Origin: a virus
DNA: 64,000 bases
Reading direction: 5' to 3' (one strand)
Virus record (IMG/VR): IMGVR_UViG_3300046736_000122
Coordinates: 1-64,000 of that record
Shown here: piece after piece, positions 7,400 through 16,362 of the stretch
Layout of the letters: each line of letters starts with the position of its first letter
Position numbering within the stretch: the first letter of the stretch is position 1
Position numbers and translations under genes: made by a program
Notes under the pieces: generated by a model
The model's database searches: none
What the model saw: the letters and a program-made list of their open reading frames with translations, nothing else
What the model was told of the DNA's origin: nothing

Positions 7400-8796
7400 C
7401 CGCGGCAATCGAAGAGCGCCCCGCATGGCGTTGCACAGCATGCCTGAAGGTGGCGAACAGCATCGCGCGGCCACCGTTTCATCGACGCAACGGGGAGCGG
7501 TGCCCCGGCGTGTTCGAGGCCGCGACGATTGCACCGGACGGCGCGGTGGTGGTTACCGGGCCCGAGCGCGAGACGTTGCGCGGCGAGGTCGTCGACCCTG
7601 CCTTGCGCTACCGGGTGACGCGGCTGCGGACCTACGCCACCGAATGCCCGCGCTCCACAGTGCTCGCGTCGCAGTTGACGACCGGTGCCCTCGGCACGAG
7701 CGGTGACCGCGGCTCGCTGCTGCACGCGGCCATCGCGGAGATTCTCCGCACGCTCTGGCGCCATGGAGAGCCACGCTTCGAGCGCACTGAGGACGCGATA
7801 GCGGTGCTGCGCGAGGTCGCCGCGCGCTCGCCGCATGTGGTGACGGCCGCGGACATGTTCGGCTCGCGCAACCCGGACGGCACGATCGCGCAGTCCGGCC
7901 TCGTGCAGATGATCGGATCGTTCGCGCAGGAAGTGTGGCAGCCACGGCGGTTCATGCTTATCGAGGGCGCGCCGCTGCCGTTCGAGGCTGAAGGCCGCCT
8001 CACCATGCCGGTGCCCTGTCCGGACGGCGAGATCCGCACCCTCTCCGGACAGCCCGATCTCGTCGTCGCGTCGCCTCCGTCGACCTGCGTGATCGTCGAC
8101 CACAAACAGTCCATGGCCAAGCCTCGCACGCCCCGCGAGCCCGTGCCCGAGGGCGAACCTATCCGCGGCATGGAGTACCTCACAGACCCCGCCGGCGACT
8201 ACGAGCAGTTGTGCGGATACACGGCCCTCGTGATGCACGCTTACCCGGCGGTGCAGACGGTCATCGGGCGCGAGAAGAACTGGCGCTACGGCGGCCCGTA
8301 TCGCGAGGTCGTGCTGACCCGCGACTTCGTGACCGAGCACGTGCTGCCGCACCTCGCGGCCACGATGATGAAGCTCGACCGCGGGCTGCGGGAGGGGGAG
8401 GGCTCGGAGTATGCGCAGCCGCGCGCGTGCGCGGCTTGTCTGAACCGTTGCAGCGTCAAGAGGTCGTGTTCGATCCCGGCCGAAGAGCGAGGTGCCGGCG
8501 CGCTCGACACCGACGAGGCCGCGGACGCCGAGGCTGCGCGGTGGGTTGTCGTCCGCGCGCTCGAGCCCGAGCAGCGCAAGGCGTTCAAGGCCTACGTGGC
8601 CGAGCGTAAGCGCAACCCGCAACTGCCCGACGGCCGCGAGGTCCGCTGGGATGGCGAGAAGCCCAACCGCAAGTTCGGCGTGTTCCCGGTGGCCGTCATG
8701 GATGCCGAGGCGGCTGCGCGTGACGTTGCGATGGATGAGGCGTACATGGCGCAGTGGGCTGCCGAGCTTGAGGCGCGTAAGGCGGCGATCACATGA
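7396..8796 (+). CDS. PD-(D/E)XK exonuclease, Cas4/RecB-like
   Basis: A 466-residue protein. An N-terminal CTAC ... C knuckle is followed by GDRGSLLHAAIAEIL (the conserved G-x-LH motif), then LSGQPDLVVASPP and CVIVDHKQSMAKP, which supply the D and DHK residues of a RecB-type nuclease core. CAACLNRCSVKRSC near residue 350 is a Cys cluster placed like the iron-sulphur ligands of Cas4/AddB. It probably makes 3' single strands for the RecT-like annealase encoded upstream. ATG overlaps the previous stop. Confidence 0.85.
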   Translation: MTAAIEERPAWRCTACLKVANSIARPPFHRRNGERCPGVFEAATIAPDGAVVVTGPERETLRGEVVDPALRYRVTRLRTYATECPRSTVLASQLTTGALGTSGDRGSLLHAAIAEILRTLWRHGEPRFERTEDAIAVLREVAARSPHVVTAADMFGSRNPDGTIAQSGLVQMIGSFAQEVWQPRRFMLIEGAPLPFEAEGRLTMPVPCPDGEIRTLSGQPDLVVASPPSTCVIVDHKQSMAKPRTPREPVPEGEPIRGMEYLTDPAGDYEQLCGYTALVMHAYPAVQTVIGREKNWRYGGPYREVVLTRDFVTEHVLPHLAATMMKLDRGLREGEGSEYAQPRACAACLNRCSVKRSCSIPAEERGAGALDTDEAADAEAARWVVVRALEPEQRKAFKAYVAERKRNPQLPDGREVRWDGEKPNRKFGVFPVAVMDAEAAARDVAMDEAYMAQWAAELEARKAAIT

Positions 8797-9488
8797 GGGA
8801 GTACTTCAACCCCGCGATTGGCCGCTGGTTTGTGCAACTCGAAGACGGCTCGTGGGACTATCGCTACCGCGTCGTCATGGCGCAGCACCTGGGCCGCCCG
8901 CTGCGCACCGACGAGCACGTTCACCACGTCAACAGGATCAAGACGGACGATCGGTTGGAGAACCTCGCGATCAAGACGCCGGCTGAGCATGCAGAGATCC
9001 ACGCTGCCGAGCGCCTCGCCGGACGCAAGGCGAAGTGGCTTCACGATTGGTCGCCAAAGCACGCTGCTTGCGCTGAATGCGGCACGACCGAGCGCGAACA
9101 TGTTGGCAAGGGCTTGTGCAACCGCTGCTACTTCACGCTACGGAAACGGATCACGGGCGGTCACCAGCCACGGAGGCCAGCGGAGATCATCGTTAGGCTT
9201 TGCCCGACCTGCGGCGAGGAGTTCTCGCGCACGCGAGGCGATGGCGTCCACACGTACTGCTCTCGGTCTTGCGCGGGACGATCGCGCGGAACGAGTAGGG
9301 CGAAGCCCGCGCGGCGAGTGCCGAAGCTCACAGTTGAGCAGGTTGCCTACATTCGCGAGTCGACGGAGCGTGGTGTAGACCTGGCCACGCGCTTCGGGAT
9401 AAGCCAGCAGTACGTCTGCAACATCCGTAAGGGTCGCGTGGCGGTGTCGCTTGAAGCGCAACAGGAGACAGGAGCCGCGAATGACTGA
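8793..9488 (+). CDS. HNH homing endonuclease with zinc fingers
   Basis: A 231-residue protein. HNH core: GRPLRTDEHVHHVNRIKTDD then RLENLAIKTPAEHAEIH (residues about 34-70). Two zinc knuckles follow (CAECG...CNRCY and CPTCGEEF...CSRSCAGRS), then a C-terminal helix-turn-helix (VEQVAYIRESTERGVDLATR then ISQQYVCNIRKGR). This layout is typical of free-standing phage homing nucleases. It sits between recombination genes without disrupting the coupled chain. Confidence 0.9.
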   Translation: MREYFNPAIGRWFVQLEDGSWDYRYRVVMAQHLGRPLRTDEHVHHVNRIKTDDRLENLAIKTPAEHAEIHAAERLAGRKAKWLHDWSPKHAACAECGTTEREHVGKGLCNRCYFTLRKRITGGHQPRRPAEIIVRLCPTCGEEFSRTRGDGVHTYCSRSCAGRSRGTSRAKPARRVPKLTVEQVAYIRESTERGVDLATRFGISQQYVCNIRKGRVAVSLEAQQETGAAND

Positions 9489-9789
9489 TCGTGAATGGGT
9501 GGTGCTCGGCGCCATGAACATCGCGGCAACGCAGTGGCGTCGTCCTGGCCGTGACTTCGAGGCGACGGCCGAGCAGGTCGCAGAAACGCTACGCACCGAC
9601 GAGCAGTTTGCGTGCTACCGGCCCATCATCGAGAGCGACGGTGGATGGCCGCTGACTGCCCGCCAGGTCGGCGCCACCATTGGGGCGCTCGCGAACGCTG
9701 AGCGCGTCCATTTCGGTGCGCTGGTAAGCCGTGTCGACGCGCGGCGCTGGCGCCTGACAAGCATGGGCGCGCGGGTACTGGGCGCATGA
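9481..9789 (+). CDS. Winged-helix-like hypothetical protein
   Basis: 102 residues starting MTDREWVVLGAMNIA. The pattern TARQVGATIGALANAERVHF and RWRLTSMGARVLGA resembles a winged-helix DNA-binding fold, comparable with the proteins at 10361, 12578 and 12910. The start overlaps the HNH gene by 8 nt. Confidence 0.7.
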   Translation: MTDREWVVLGAMNIAATQWRRPGRDFEATAEQVAETLRTDEQFACYRPIIESDGGWPLTARQVGATIGALANAERVHFGALVSRVDARRWRLTSMGARVLGA

Positions 9790-10364
9790 TCGACCTTCGT
9801 TTCAACGCTTTGGCTGCGTGGCCTCACGGCAACACATGGGATCGCCGGTCGGAGTGGACGTTCAAGGCGTCATGGCAGAACACGCTCGACCTCTTGGACC
9901 GTGAGTTGCGGCTACTCGATGCCGCAAACGTCATCCTTGGCGTGAACCTGCGGCCCGGAGACATCCGGTTGGATGGGTGGCCTCGAAGCAACGCGGCTCG
10001 GCCGCTTCATCCGGGCGTGGAGTTGAGCTTCGACAGCCGCGCGATCGCCAAGCTCGACCCGATGGTGCGGCGCGGTTTGGCGCTCGTGCGCGAGGCCGGT
10101 GGGGACTGGGGCAAGGCGCGCAAGGCTGCTCACCCTGACAACGGTGGCGAGCACCTGGACTTCGTAGCGATCCAGGCCGCGGCAGACCCGGCGAAACGTC
10201 TCGTTTATGCGACGGATGCGTGCGAGCACTGGCAGCATAACGTCCGGTCGATCGCACTCGGCCTCGAAGCCTTGCGGGCCGTCGACCGGTACGGCATCTC
10301 GCGGCGCGGGGAGCAGTATGCGGGCTTTCGTGCCGCGCTCACATCGGGCGGTGCGCGGCCATGA
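9786..10364 (+). CDS. J-domain-like phage protein
   Basis: A 192-residue protein. KARKAAHPDNGGEHLDFVAI has the HPD signature and following helix seen in J-domain-like phage proteins; true DnaJ proteins use HPD to stimulate Hsp70. The first part (AAWPHGNTWDRRSEWTFKAS) resembles actinophage J-domain-like proteins that shape segments of other gene products. Substrate unknown. ATGA overlap with the neighbour. Confidence 0.75.
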   Translation: MIDLRFNALAAWPHGNTWDRRSEWTFKASWQNTLDLLDRELRLLDAANVILGVNLRPGDIRLDGWPRSNAARPLHPGVELSFDSRAIAKLDPMVRRGLALVREAGGDWGKARKAAHPDNGGEHLDFVAIQAAADPAKRLVYATDACEHWQHNVRSIALGLEALRAVDRYGISRRGEQYAGFRAALTSGGARP

Positions 10365-10735
10365 CCGATCTTGGACCCCTGCTGGCCGCGGTAACCGACG
10401 AGTGGGAGCGCGGCAAGACGATCGCGGCGCGTGCCGGCATGGACAGTCGAACGGCAGGGCCGCGGCTCGCCGCGCTTGAGCGCGGCGGGTTCGTCAAGTC
10501 GAAGGGCACGCCGTGGGATGGGCCCGATCGTGGCGTCAAGTTGTACCGCCGCGGCCCGAACGCGCCGCCGCTCATCGTGCCGCCAACCGCCGAGCAGATC
10601 CTTGACGATGGTCTGCGCGGCAAGCTTCTTGCCATTGAGCTACACGACGCAACGGGCGACCCGTTCGACGCCGGGTTCATGGAATGCTGGCGCGAGATCA
10701 GCGCGTGGCTTGACGCTGCGAGGCCGCGGCCATGA
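10361..10735 (+). CDS. Winged-helix DNA-binding-like protein
   Basis: 124 residues. GKTIAARAGMDSRTAGPRLA and LERGGFVKSKGTPW form a plausible helix-turn-helix plus wing with KLYRRG. The start carries the GCGGCCATGA junction cassette and the protein ends in PRP. Possibly a transcription or replication accessory factor. Confidence 0.75.
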   Translation: MTDLGPLLAAVTDEWERGKTIAARAGMDSRTAGPRLAALERGGFVKSKGTPWDGPDRGVKLYRRGPNAPPLIVPPTAEQILDDGLRGKLLAIELHDATGDPFDAGFMECWREISAWLDAARPRP

Positions 10736-10920
10736 CCCCCGGCCCGTCACCAGCACTGGCCGCGCTCAACGCGGAGAAGGCACGTGAGAAAGCCAAGAGC
10801 CGCGCACTACAGGCCGCGGCGAAGGAGCATGCGGCCCGCGAGCTCGTCGAGCTTCGCGGCGAACAGGCGCGATTGAGGCGCGAGGCTGCTGAGCGCCGCG
10901 CCGCGAGGGCTGCGCTGTGA
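10732..10920 (+). CDS. Short coiled-coil protein
   Basis: 62 residues, almost entirely Ala/Glu/Arg/Lys with heptad spacing (AKEHAARELVELRGEQARL). Start overlaps the previous stop within GCCGCGGCCATGA. No known function. Confidence 0.65.
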   Translation: MTPGPSPALAALNAEKAREKAKSRALQAAAKEHAARELVELRGEQARLRREAAERRAARAAL

Positions 10921-11159
10921 CCGTCGTCCAGATCCCGGCCGCGGACTGCTTGCGTCACCTGCACGCCATCGCGGCGCGGCACGAACTCACCGTCATTATG
11001 GCGCACTTCGAACCCAGTAGCGCCTCACCGTACCGCTGGCGGCTGACGGTTTCGGGCCGCGGCGGCATCGTCTACAGCGTGGCGATGGAGCGCGCCGGTG
11101 AGATGCCGGAGGCGGTCTACGCCGCGTGGCAGGCGTTCGTCAGCGGGGGCGTCACGTGA
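10917..11159 (+). CDS. Hypothetical protein
   Basis: An 80-residue GTG-started protein (MTVVQIPAADCLRHLHAIAA) with an alpha/beta pattern (YRWRLTVSGRGGIVYSVAME). Coupled on both sides. No family recognised. Confidence 0.65.
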   Translation: MTVVQIPAADCLRHLHAIAARHELTVIMAHFEPSSASPYRWRLTVSGRGGIVYSVAMERAGEMPEAVYAAWQAFVSGGVT

Positions 11160-11635
11160 AGCGCTCCGGGCTAAAGGCCGACCCGGCGAAGACGGCCGCG
11201 TTCGTGAAGCGTGGCCGCGGCAAGCTCAAGCGCACATCCCTGCCGCGCACCGTCGCGCTGAACAACCCGCCGCCACGGCGCTCTGAGCTACCGGGCGCGC
11301 GCGGCTGGACGCAGCGGGTGTTCACGCTCTACGGCCGCGTCTGCGTCGTCTGCGGCGATCGAGCGACCGAAGCTCATCACGTGGTCCCTCGCCACGTCGT
11401 GCTGTCCGCGCGCCATCTCAGCCTCGCGGAGCGCGAGGCTCTCGCCTACGATGCACGCAATGGAGCGCCTGTCTGCGGGCTCGGCACGCGCCATTCTTGC
11501 CACGCCAACCACGAAGCCGCGTCGCACCGGATCCCGTTCGACCGGTTGCCCGCGGGCGCTGTGGAGTGGGCGATCGAGCATGGCTTTCGGTCGCGCGTGA
11601 TGGATCGTCGCGTCTACCCTCGGCAGGCGTCGTGA
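11156..11635 (+). CDS. HNH endonuclease
   Basis: A 159-residue protein with a basic N-terminal extension. The HNH/zinc core is VFTLYGRVCVVCGDRATEAH then HVVPRHVVLSARHLSLAERE, closed by GTRHSCHANHEAA, giving two CxxC/CxxxH zinc sites around the catalytic His. There is no DNA-recognition domain, unlike the gene at 8793, so it may be a nicking or repair nuclease. GTG start overlaps the previous TGA. Confidence 0.85.
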   Translation: MKRSGLKADPAKTAAFVKRGRGKLKRTSLPRTVALNNPPPRRSELPGARGWTQRVFTLYGRVCVVCGDRATEAHHVVPRHVVLSARHLSLAEREALAYDARNGAPVCGLGTRHSCHANHEAASHRIPFDRLPAGAVEWAIEHGFRSRVMDRRVYPRQAS

Positions 11636-12303
11636 GCCGCGCCGACCTCGCGATCCTCGTGCGCGCGGGAAGCCACGCGTACGGCACTGCCCGGCCCGAC
11701 TCCGACGATGACTACCGCGGCGTGTACCTCGCGCCCACCGTCGACCTGTACCGGCTGCGACGGCCTGCGGAAAGCTTCGACCGTCGGGACCCCGACGTCA
11801 CGCTGTACGAGCTCGGGAAGTTCGCGACGCTTGCCGCCGCGGCCAACCCGACGGTGCTGGAGATCTTGTGGGCCGAGCCGCTGCACATCTCGCCAGCCGG
11901 GGTGATCCTTCGACTTCACCGCGACGTGTTCCTGAGCCGCCGCGCGCTGAAGACGTACGGCGGCTACGCGCGCCAGCAGTTGAGCAAGGCGACCAAGGGC
12001 ATCGGTGGCTCGCGTGGCTCGGGGCATTCCCGCCGTGAGAAGTTCTTGCTGCACACGATCCGGCTTGCGGAGGCCGGGCTGCATCTGTTGCGTACGGGCG
12101 AGGTTCAGGTGCGCGTCCCGGACCCGGTCGGGCTCTGGGAGCGTGCGAACCGCGGCTTGGATGCCGTTGTGGCCGAGTTCGCGGACCTTGACGATCGCCT
12201 CGCGGCGGCGTCGGCATCGAGCCCGCTGCCGGAGCACCCCGACCTTGAGGCGATCGACCGGCTGCTGATCCTGTTGCGCCGAGACATCGGCGCGCGGCCA
12301 TGA
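11632..12303 (+). CDS. RlaP-like nucleotidyltransferase
   Basis: A 223-residue protein beginning with the polymerase-beta-superfamily signature AGSHAYGTARPDSDDDYRGV (GS-x10-D-D), followed by LYRLRRPAESFDR, VTLYELGKFATLAAAANPTV and the helical YGGYARQQLSKA. This matches the predicted nucleotidyltransferases often found beside RNA repair ligases (RlaP). No ligase is adjacent here. It could add nucleotides to RNA or protein; substrate unknown. Confidence 0.82.
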   Translation: MSRADLAILVRAGSHAYGTARPDSDDDYRGVYLAPTVDLYRLRRPAESFDRRDPDVTLYELGKFATLAAAANPTVLEILWAEPLHISPAGVILRLHRDVFLSRRALKTYGGYARQQLSKATKGIGGSRGSGHSRREKFLLHTIRLAEAGLHLLRTGEVQVRVPDPVGLWERANRGLDAVVAEFADLDDRLAAASASSPLPEHPDLEAIDRLLILLRRDIGARP

Positions 12304-12584
12304 AGCGCGTCGTGCTCCTCTGTACTCGCCCCGCGTGCGGCCACGGGCCCGGCCGTCACGAAGCGGGCGGCGCATGTCAGGACTGCGCGTGCACCGGCTT
12401 CACGCTCGAAGAGCAGGTGCGACTGACGCGTTGCTCGGAATGCAAGCGGCGGCCGTCACGCGGCTACGTGCCGCATGACCTTCGGCCGGGAGGCTGGGGC
12501 AACCATCGGGAGGGCTGCTCTCGCCGCGGGATGGCACCCGACGCACTTGAGCGCGAGTTGACATCGGGGCCGCGGCGATGCTGA
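12300..12584 (+). CDS. Zinc-ribbon protein
   Basis: 94 residues with four Cys pairs (CTRPACGHG, CQDCACTGF, CSECKRR, then GCSRRG), suggesting one or two zinc sites. The GCGCGGCCATGA cassette forms the start. No enzyme motif. Confidence 0.7.
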   Translation: MKRVVLLCTRPACGHGPGRHEAGGACQDCACTGFTLEEQVRLTRCSECKRRPSRGYVPHDLRPGGWGNHREGCSRRGMAPDALERELTSGPRRC

Positions 12585-12913
12585 GCCGTCCGCAGCCGCG
12601 CTGCCCTTCGTGCCGCTGGTTCCTCTCATTCGAGGCTATCGATCACTCATGGGTAGCCCGCTGCCAGAACAGGCCGGAAGCCTGCCCGGTCGATGTAGTG
12701 CCGCCGACGATCAACACGGCGCTCATCGAGTTCGTGCGCTCGACTGGCGACACGACGAGCGTTGCCGCGGCCGAGCACTTCGGCTGGAGCGTCCCGAACG
12801 CGGTCAACCACCTGACGAAGCTGACAGCGCTGCGGATTCTTGACCGCCGTCGCGTCAACCCGGTGCGCGGCGGCAAGCGGTTCGTGTGGACGATCGCGGG
12901 GCCACGGCGATGA
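12578..12913 (+). CDS. Zinc-knuckle plus winged-helix protein
   Basis: 111 residues. CPSCRWFLSF ... CQNRPEAC may bind zinc; then TTSVAAAEHFGWSVPNAVNH and LTKLTALRILDRRRVNPV look like a winged helix with a basic wing ending in VWTIAGPRR. Probably DNA-binding. Confidence 0.72.
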   Translation: MLSRPQPRCPSCRWFLSFEAIDHSWVARCQNRPEACPVDVVPPTINTALIEFVRSTGDTTSVAAAEHFGWSVPNAVNHLTKLTALRILDRRRVNPVRGGKRFVWTIAGPRR

Positions 12914-13176
12914 GCGCCGCGCGCGACCCCGGCTCGATGCGAACCGCTGCGGCCGTGCTGCGCGTGCTCGGCGACCAGCGTGACCAGCGCACGAACAACT
13001 CGATCGCGAAGCAGACCGGCCTTCACGCCGACCTGACGGCTGGCGCGCTGCGATCCCTCCGCGGGCAAGGTCTCGTCGACAGTGCCGATCCGATGGAGCG
13101 CGGCGATTACTTGTTGTGGTGGGCGACGCCGCTCGGCGTGTACTGCCGCGAGCTACTTGAGGCGGCGCCGCCATGA
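12910..13176 (+). CDS. Winged-helix-like protein
   Basis: 88 residues. TNNSIAKQTGLHADLTAGAL and RSLRGQGLVDSADPM match a MarR/ArsR-like helix-turn-helix. It follows another winged-helix gene, suggesting local duplication. Start overlaps the previous stop. Confidence 0.7.
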   Translation: MSAARDPGSMRTAAAVLRVLGDQRDQRTNNSIAKQTGLHADLTAGALRSLRGQGLVDSADPMERGDYLLWWATPLGVYCRELLEAAPP

Positions 13177-13697
13177 GTCTCGCGCTCGACATCGGCGATC
13201 GTGGCGCGGACATCTCGCCGTGCGGCCGGTACCGCTACACCCTCTGGCGGCGATGGGACATCGACCGGCCGATGGTGCTGTGGATCATGCTCAACCCGTC
13301 AACCGCGGACGCGACGGACGACGATCGCACCGTGGGCCGCTGTATCGACTTCGCGCGGCGCTGGGACATGGGCGGCATCCGCGTCTGCAACCTGTACCCG
13401 TGGCGGGCGACCTACCCGAAGGATCTACCGAGCGGCCAAGAGGTCGGCGGCGCGCACACCGGGATCCTGTCGAAGAACGATCACGCGATCTTGAGCGCGG
13501 CGAGCGACGCTGGCCGGATAATCGCCGCGTGGGGATCGAACGTCGGGCCATGGCCTATGCAGACCGCGCATGTCCGCGACCTGTTGCGCCACCGGCACGT
13601 TGAGGCGCTGCGCCTGACGAAGCATGGTCGGCCGTGGCATCCGTTGTACGTGCGCGGCGACGTGCAGCCCATCCCGTACTGGGAGCCGCGGCCATGA
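13173..13697 (+). CDS. DUF1643-family protein
   Basis: A 174-residue protein with the family pattern CGRYRYTLWRRWDIDRPMVL, WIMLNPSTADATDDDRTVGR, GIRVCNLYPWRATYPKDL and a late LTKHGRPWHPLYV. DUF1643 proteins are widespread in phages and plasmids with no established function. Length is normal. Coupled through GCCGCCATGA. Confidence 0.85.
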   Translation: MSLALDIGDRGADISPCGRYRYTLWRRWDIDRPMVLWIMLNPSTADATDDDRTVGRCIDFARRWDMGGIRVCNLYPWRATYPKDLPSGQEVGGAHTGILSKNDHAILSAASDAGRIIAAWGSNVGPWPMQTAHVRDLLRHRHVEALRLTKHGRPWHPLYVRGDVQPIPYWEPRP

Positions 13698-13963
13698 TCG
13701 ACGCGACGATCGCGATGCTGCGCGCCCGCCACGACGAACACGTAGCGCTCGTCGGAGTCGTCGCCGCACTGTTCTGCGATGACCTGCCCGCTGCCGTCAC
13801 GCGGCTCGAGAACTGCCGCGATGCCGCCCGTGAGCACGCGAGGACGCTCAACTATCGGCACGACCGCCACGCGATTGCGATTGCGCGCAGTGTCGCGTCC
13901 GCGGCCGAAGAGCTGCTTCCCGGTGTGCGTCAACTCGCCGCGCGTGTGGAGCCGCGCCGATGA
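13694..13963 (+). CDS. Hypothetical helical protein
   Basis: 89 residues starting MIDATIAMLRARHDEHVALV, predicted all-helical, Ala/Arg-rich. It begins inside the GCCGCGGCCATGA junction. No family recognised. Confidence 0.65.
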   Translation: MIDATIAMLRARHDEHVALVGVVAALFCDDLPAAVTRLENCRDAAREHARTLNYRHDRHAIAIARSVASAAEELLPGVRQLAARVEPRR

Positions 13964-14184
13964 TCGTGCTGCAGATCGACGGTGGCGCCGATGCCGAGGT
14001 TGTGCTGACTCAAGTCAAGTTCGCGGCCAAACGGTTCCCCGGCCGCCACCGGCTGAAGCTCGTCGTGGCGATGGCGAACGGTGAGGAGCGCCGCGTCACC
14101 TTCGGATGGGACTGGCGGTATGACGCTTCGCCGGCTTGCCTTGCTGCGCTGGCCGAGTTTGGCCGCGCGGGAGTCGAGGACTGA
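13960..14184 (+). CDS. Hypothetical beta-rich protein
   Basis: 74 residues with alternating strands (MIVLQIDGGADAEVVL, HRLKLVVAMANGEERRVTFG) and the ending YDASPACLAALAEFG. The pattern loosely resembles an OB-fold-like tail of polymerase accessory proteins, but this is too weak to name. TGATG junction to the next gene. Confidence 0.65.
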   Translation: MIVLQIDGGADAEVVLTQVKFAAKRFPGRHRLKLVVAMANGEERRVTFGWDWRYDASPACLAALAEFGRAGVED

Positions 14185-14528
14185 TGACCGCGCTCGACGA
14201 CCTCGTCGCGGCCATCCGCGCACACCGCTTCGCCTACGTCGACGAGGACGAACTGCAGCAGGGCCTCGCCGCCGTCCTCGCACCGTTCGGTGTCGCGCGC
14301 GAGGTCCGGCTCGACTCCCGTTGCCGCATCGACCTGCTCGCCGGCCGCGTCGGTATCGAGGTGAAGGTCGGCGGCAGCGCGGCAGCCCTGCTCCGCCAGG
14401 TCGACCGCTACGCCGGGCTCGACACGCTCGACGCCATCGTGGTCGTCACGAGCCGCGTGCGTCACCTTCAGCCGGTCGACGAGGCCAACGGCAAGCCCGT
14501 GCGTTGGATCACCGTGGGGGCGCTGTGA
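14184..14528 (+). CDS. PD-(D/E)XK nuclease-like protein
   Basis: A 114-residue protein carrying the compact nuclease core RIDLLAGRVGIEVKVGG (D-x8-ExK) followed by the conserved Gln-bearing helix LLRQVDRYA and strands DAIVVVTSR. It could be an endonuclease, a Holliday-junction enzyme or a nuclease acting with the helicase encoded directly downstream, with which it is translationally coupled (GTGA). Confidence 0.75.
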   Translation: MTALDDLVAAIRAHRFAYVDEDELQQGLAAVLAPFGVAREVRLDSRCRIDLLAGRVGIEVKVGGSAAALLRQVDRYAGLDTLDAIVVVTSRVRHLQPVDEANGKPVRWITVGAL

Positions 14529-16321
14529 GGACGTACGGCGAGATCCGCTACCGCGCGGCATCTGGCGGCCCAGACGGTCAGCGCGCGGCGTGGCAGATTA
14601 TCGCGAGCCCCGATGTCCTCATGCGTCTCAAGCGGCTGTTCCCGCGCGCCGAAAAACGCCGCTCGGGATGGATCACGCTGGAGCACACGCTCGAGGTCGC
14701 TCGTGATCTCGAATGGGTGCTGCAGCGCTGGCCGATGAAGGTCGCCGACGAGGACCGTGCACGGCTCGTGACCTCGACCGCGGAGTACGTCGAGCGCCAA
14801 GACCTCGTCGAGTCGCTGCTGCGCGGCGACCGGCCGCACCTGCCCGGTGTGCTGACGCCCGCGCGCGAGCCCCGCGAGTACCAACTCATCGCGGCCGACC
14901 TGACGCTCGCGACCGGCCGCCTACTGCTCTGCGACGAGCTCGGGCTTGGCAAGACGATGAGCGGCCTGCTCGCGTTGCGTGACCCTGACCTGTTGCCGGC
15001 GCTCGTCGTCTGCCCGACGCATCTGCCGCAGCACTGGATGCGCGAGCTTGCGAAGACACTGCCGACGTTGCGCGCGCACATCATCCGGACCGGCAAGCCG
15101 TACGACCCCGCGAAGCGCCGCGAGATGAAGGGCCACGATCCCGACGTGCTCATCATCAACTACCACAAGCTGCGCGGCTGGGTGGACCATCTCGCCGGCC
15201 TCGTGAAAACGGTGATCTTCGACGAGGCGCAGGAGCTGCGCCGCGCCGATAGCGACAAGTACAAGGCGGCGGCCCGTGTCGCCGATCTCGCGCACGTCCG
15301 GATGGGGTTGACAGCCACGCCGATCTACAACTACGCGTCCGAGATTCACAACGTGCTCGCCGTCATCGCTCCCGACGCGCTCGGGTCACGCGAGGAGTTC
15401 GCGCGCGAATGGGGCGGCTCGACGTACTGGACGGACAAGCTCACCGTGAAGGATCCGAAGGCGCTCGGCGCGCACCTACGCTCCGAAGGCGTGTTCCTGC
15501 GCCGCACCCGCGTTGAGGTTGGCCGCGAGCTCCCGGAGATCGTTCGTGTGCCGCACAACGTGGACGCCGACGAGGATGAACTCGACCGGTTGCTCGCCGC
15601 CGGTGGCGCTGCGGCGCTCGCGGAAACGATCCTCCACTCGCAGGACCGCAAGGCGGTGTTCACGGCGTCGGGCGAGATCGACATGCAGATGCGCCGCGCG
15701 ACCGGTGTAGCGAAAGCACCCTACGTCGCGGCGTTCGTAGACCTCCTGTTGGAGAGCGAGCAGAAGGTCGTGCTGTTCGGCTGGCATCGCGACGTCTACA
15801 CGATCTGGGGGACACGGCTCGCCGCGCACAACCCGGTCATGTTCACGGGCTCGGAGTCGTCGGCGCAGAAGGAACTCAACCGGGCACGATTCATCGGCGG
15901 CGAGGATCTCGAGCGCGCAGCCGCGGCTCACCAGCGTGGCTTCAAGGGCCGCTGGCGCGAGTTCGAGGATGCGACCGCCGAGAGCCGCGTCCTGATGATG
16001 AGCTTGCGCGCGGGCAGCGGCCTCGACGGGTTGCAGCAAGTCTGCAACGTCGGCGTGTTCGGCGAGCTTGACTGGTCACCGGGCGTTCACGATCAGTGCG
16101 AGGGCCGCTACCACCGCGACGGCCAGAGCGAGCCGAGCGTGTCGTACTTCCTCGTCAGCGACGTCGGCAGCGATCCCGTCGTCGCGGACGTGCTGAACCT
16201 GAAAGAGCAGGGCAGCCATCCAATCGTGGATCCGAACCGTGCGATGTTCGTCGCGGCGGATGTGAGCGACCGGATGCGCAAGCTCGCGGAGTCCGTGCTG
16301 AAGCGGCGGCGCGCGGCATGA
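14525..16321 (+). CDS. SNF2-type superfamily 2 helicase/ATPase
   Basis: A 598-residue protein. Motif I is LLCDELGLGKTMSG (about residue 145), motif II FDEAQEL, motif III MGLTATPIYNY, and the C-terminal lobe has KVVLFGWHRDVYTIWG, GSGLDGLQQVCNVGVFGELD and QCEGRYHRDGQ (motif VI). This is the SNF2/RapA-like arrangement common in phage replication modules. It probably remodels protein-DNA complexes or unwinds forks. GTG start overlaps the upstream nuclease stop; a terminator follows directly. Confidence 0.9.
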   Translation: MRTYGEIRYRAASGGPDGQRAAWQIIASPDVLMRLKRLFPRAEKRRSGWITLEHTLEVARDLEWVLQRWPMKVADEDRARLVTSTAEYVERQDLVESLLRGDRPHLPGVLTPAREPREYQLIAADLTLATGRLLLCDELGLGKTMSGLLALRDPDLLPALVVCPTHLPQHWMRELAKTLPTLRAHIIRTGKPYDPAKRREMKGHDPDVLIINYHKLRGWVDHLAGLVKTVIFDEAQELRRADSDKYKAAARVADLAHVRMGLTATPIYNYASEIHNVLAVIAPDALGSREEFAREWGGSTYWTDKLTVKDPKALGAHLRSEGVFLRRTRVEVGRELPEIVRVPHNVDADEDELDRLLAAGGAAALAETILHSQDRKAVFTASGEIDMQMRRATGVAKAPYVAAFVDLLLESEQKVVLFGWHRDVYTIWGTRLAAHNPVMFTGSESSAQKELNRARFIGGEDLERAAAAHQRGFKGRWREFEDATAESRVLMMSLRAGSGLDGLQQVCNVGVFGELDWSPGVHDQCEGRYHRDGQSEPSVSYFLVSDVGSDPVVADVLNLKEQGSHPIVDPNRAMFVAADVSDRMRKLAESVLKRRRAA

Positions 16322-16331
16322 GAAAGACGTT

Positions 16332-16362
16332 GCCCCCCGCTTGCCAGTGGCTTGCGGGGGGC
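16332..16362 (+). terminator. Long-stem terminator after helicase
   Basis: A 9-bp perfect G/C stem (GCCCCCCGC / GCGGGGGGC) encloses a 13-nt loop immediately after the helicase stop. The first bases of the next promoter overlap its 3' arm, so termination and re-initiation are packed together. Confidence 0.75.
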
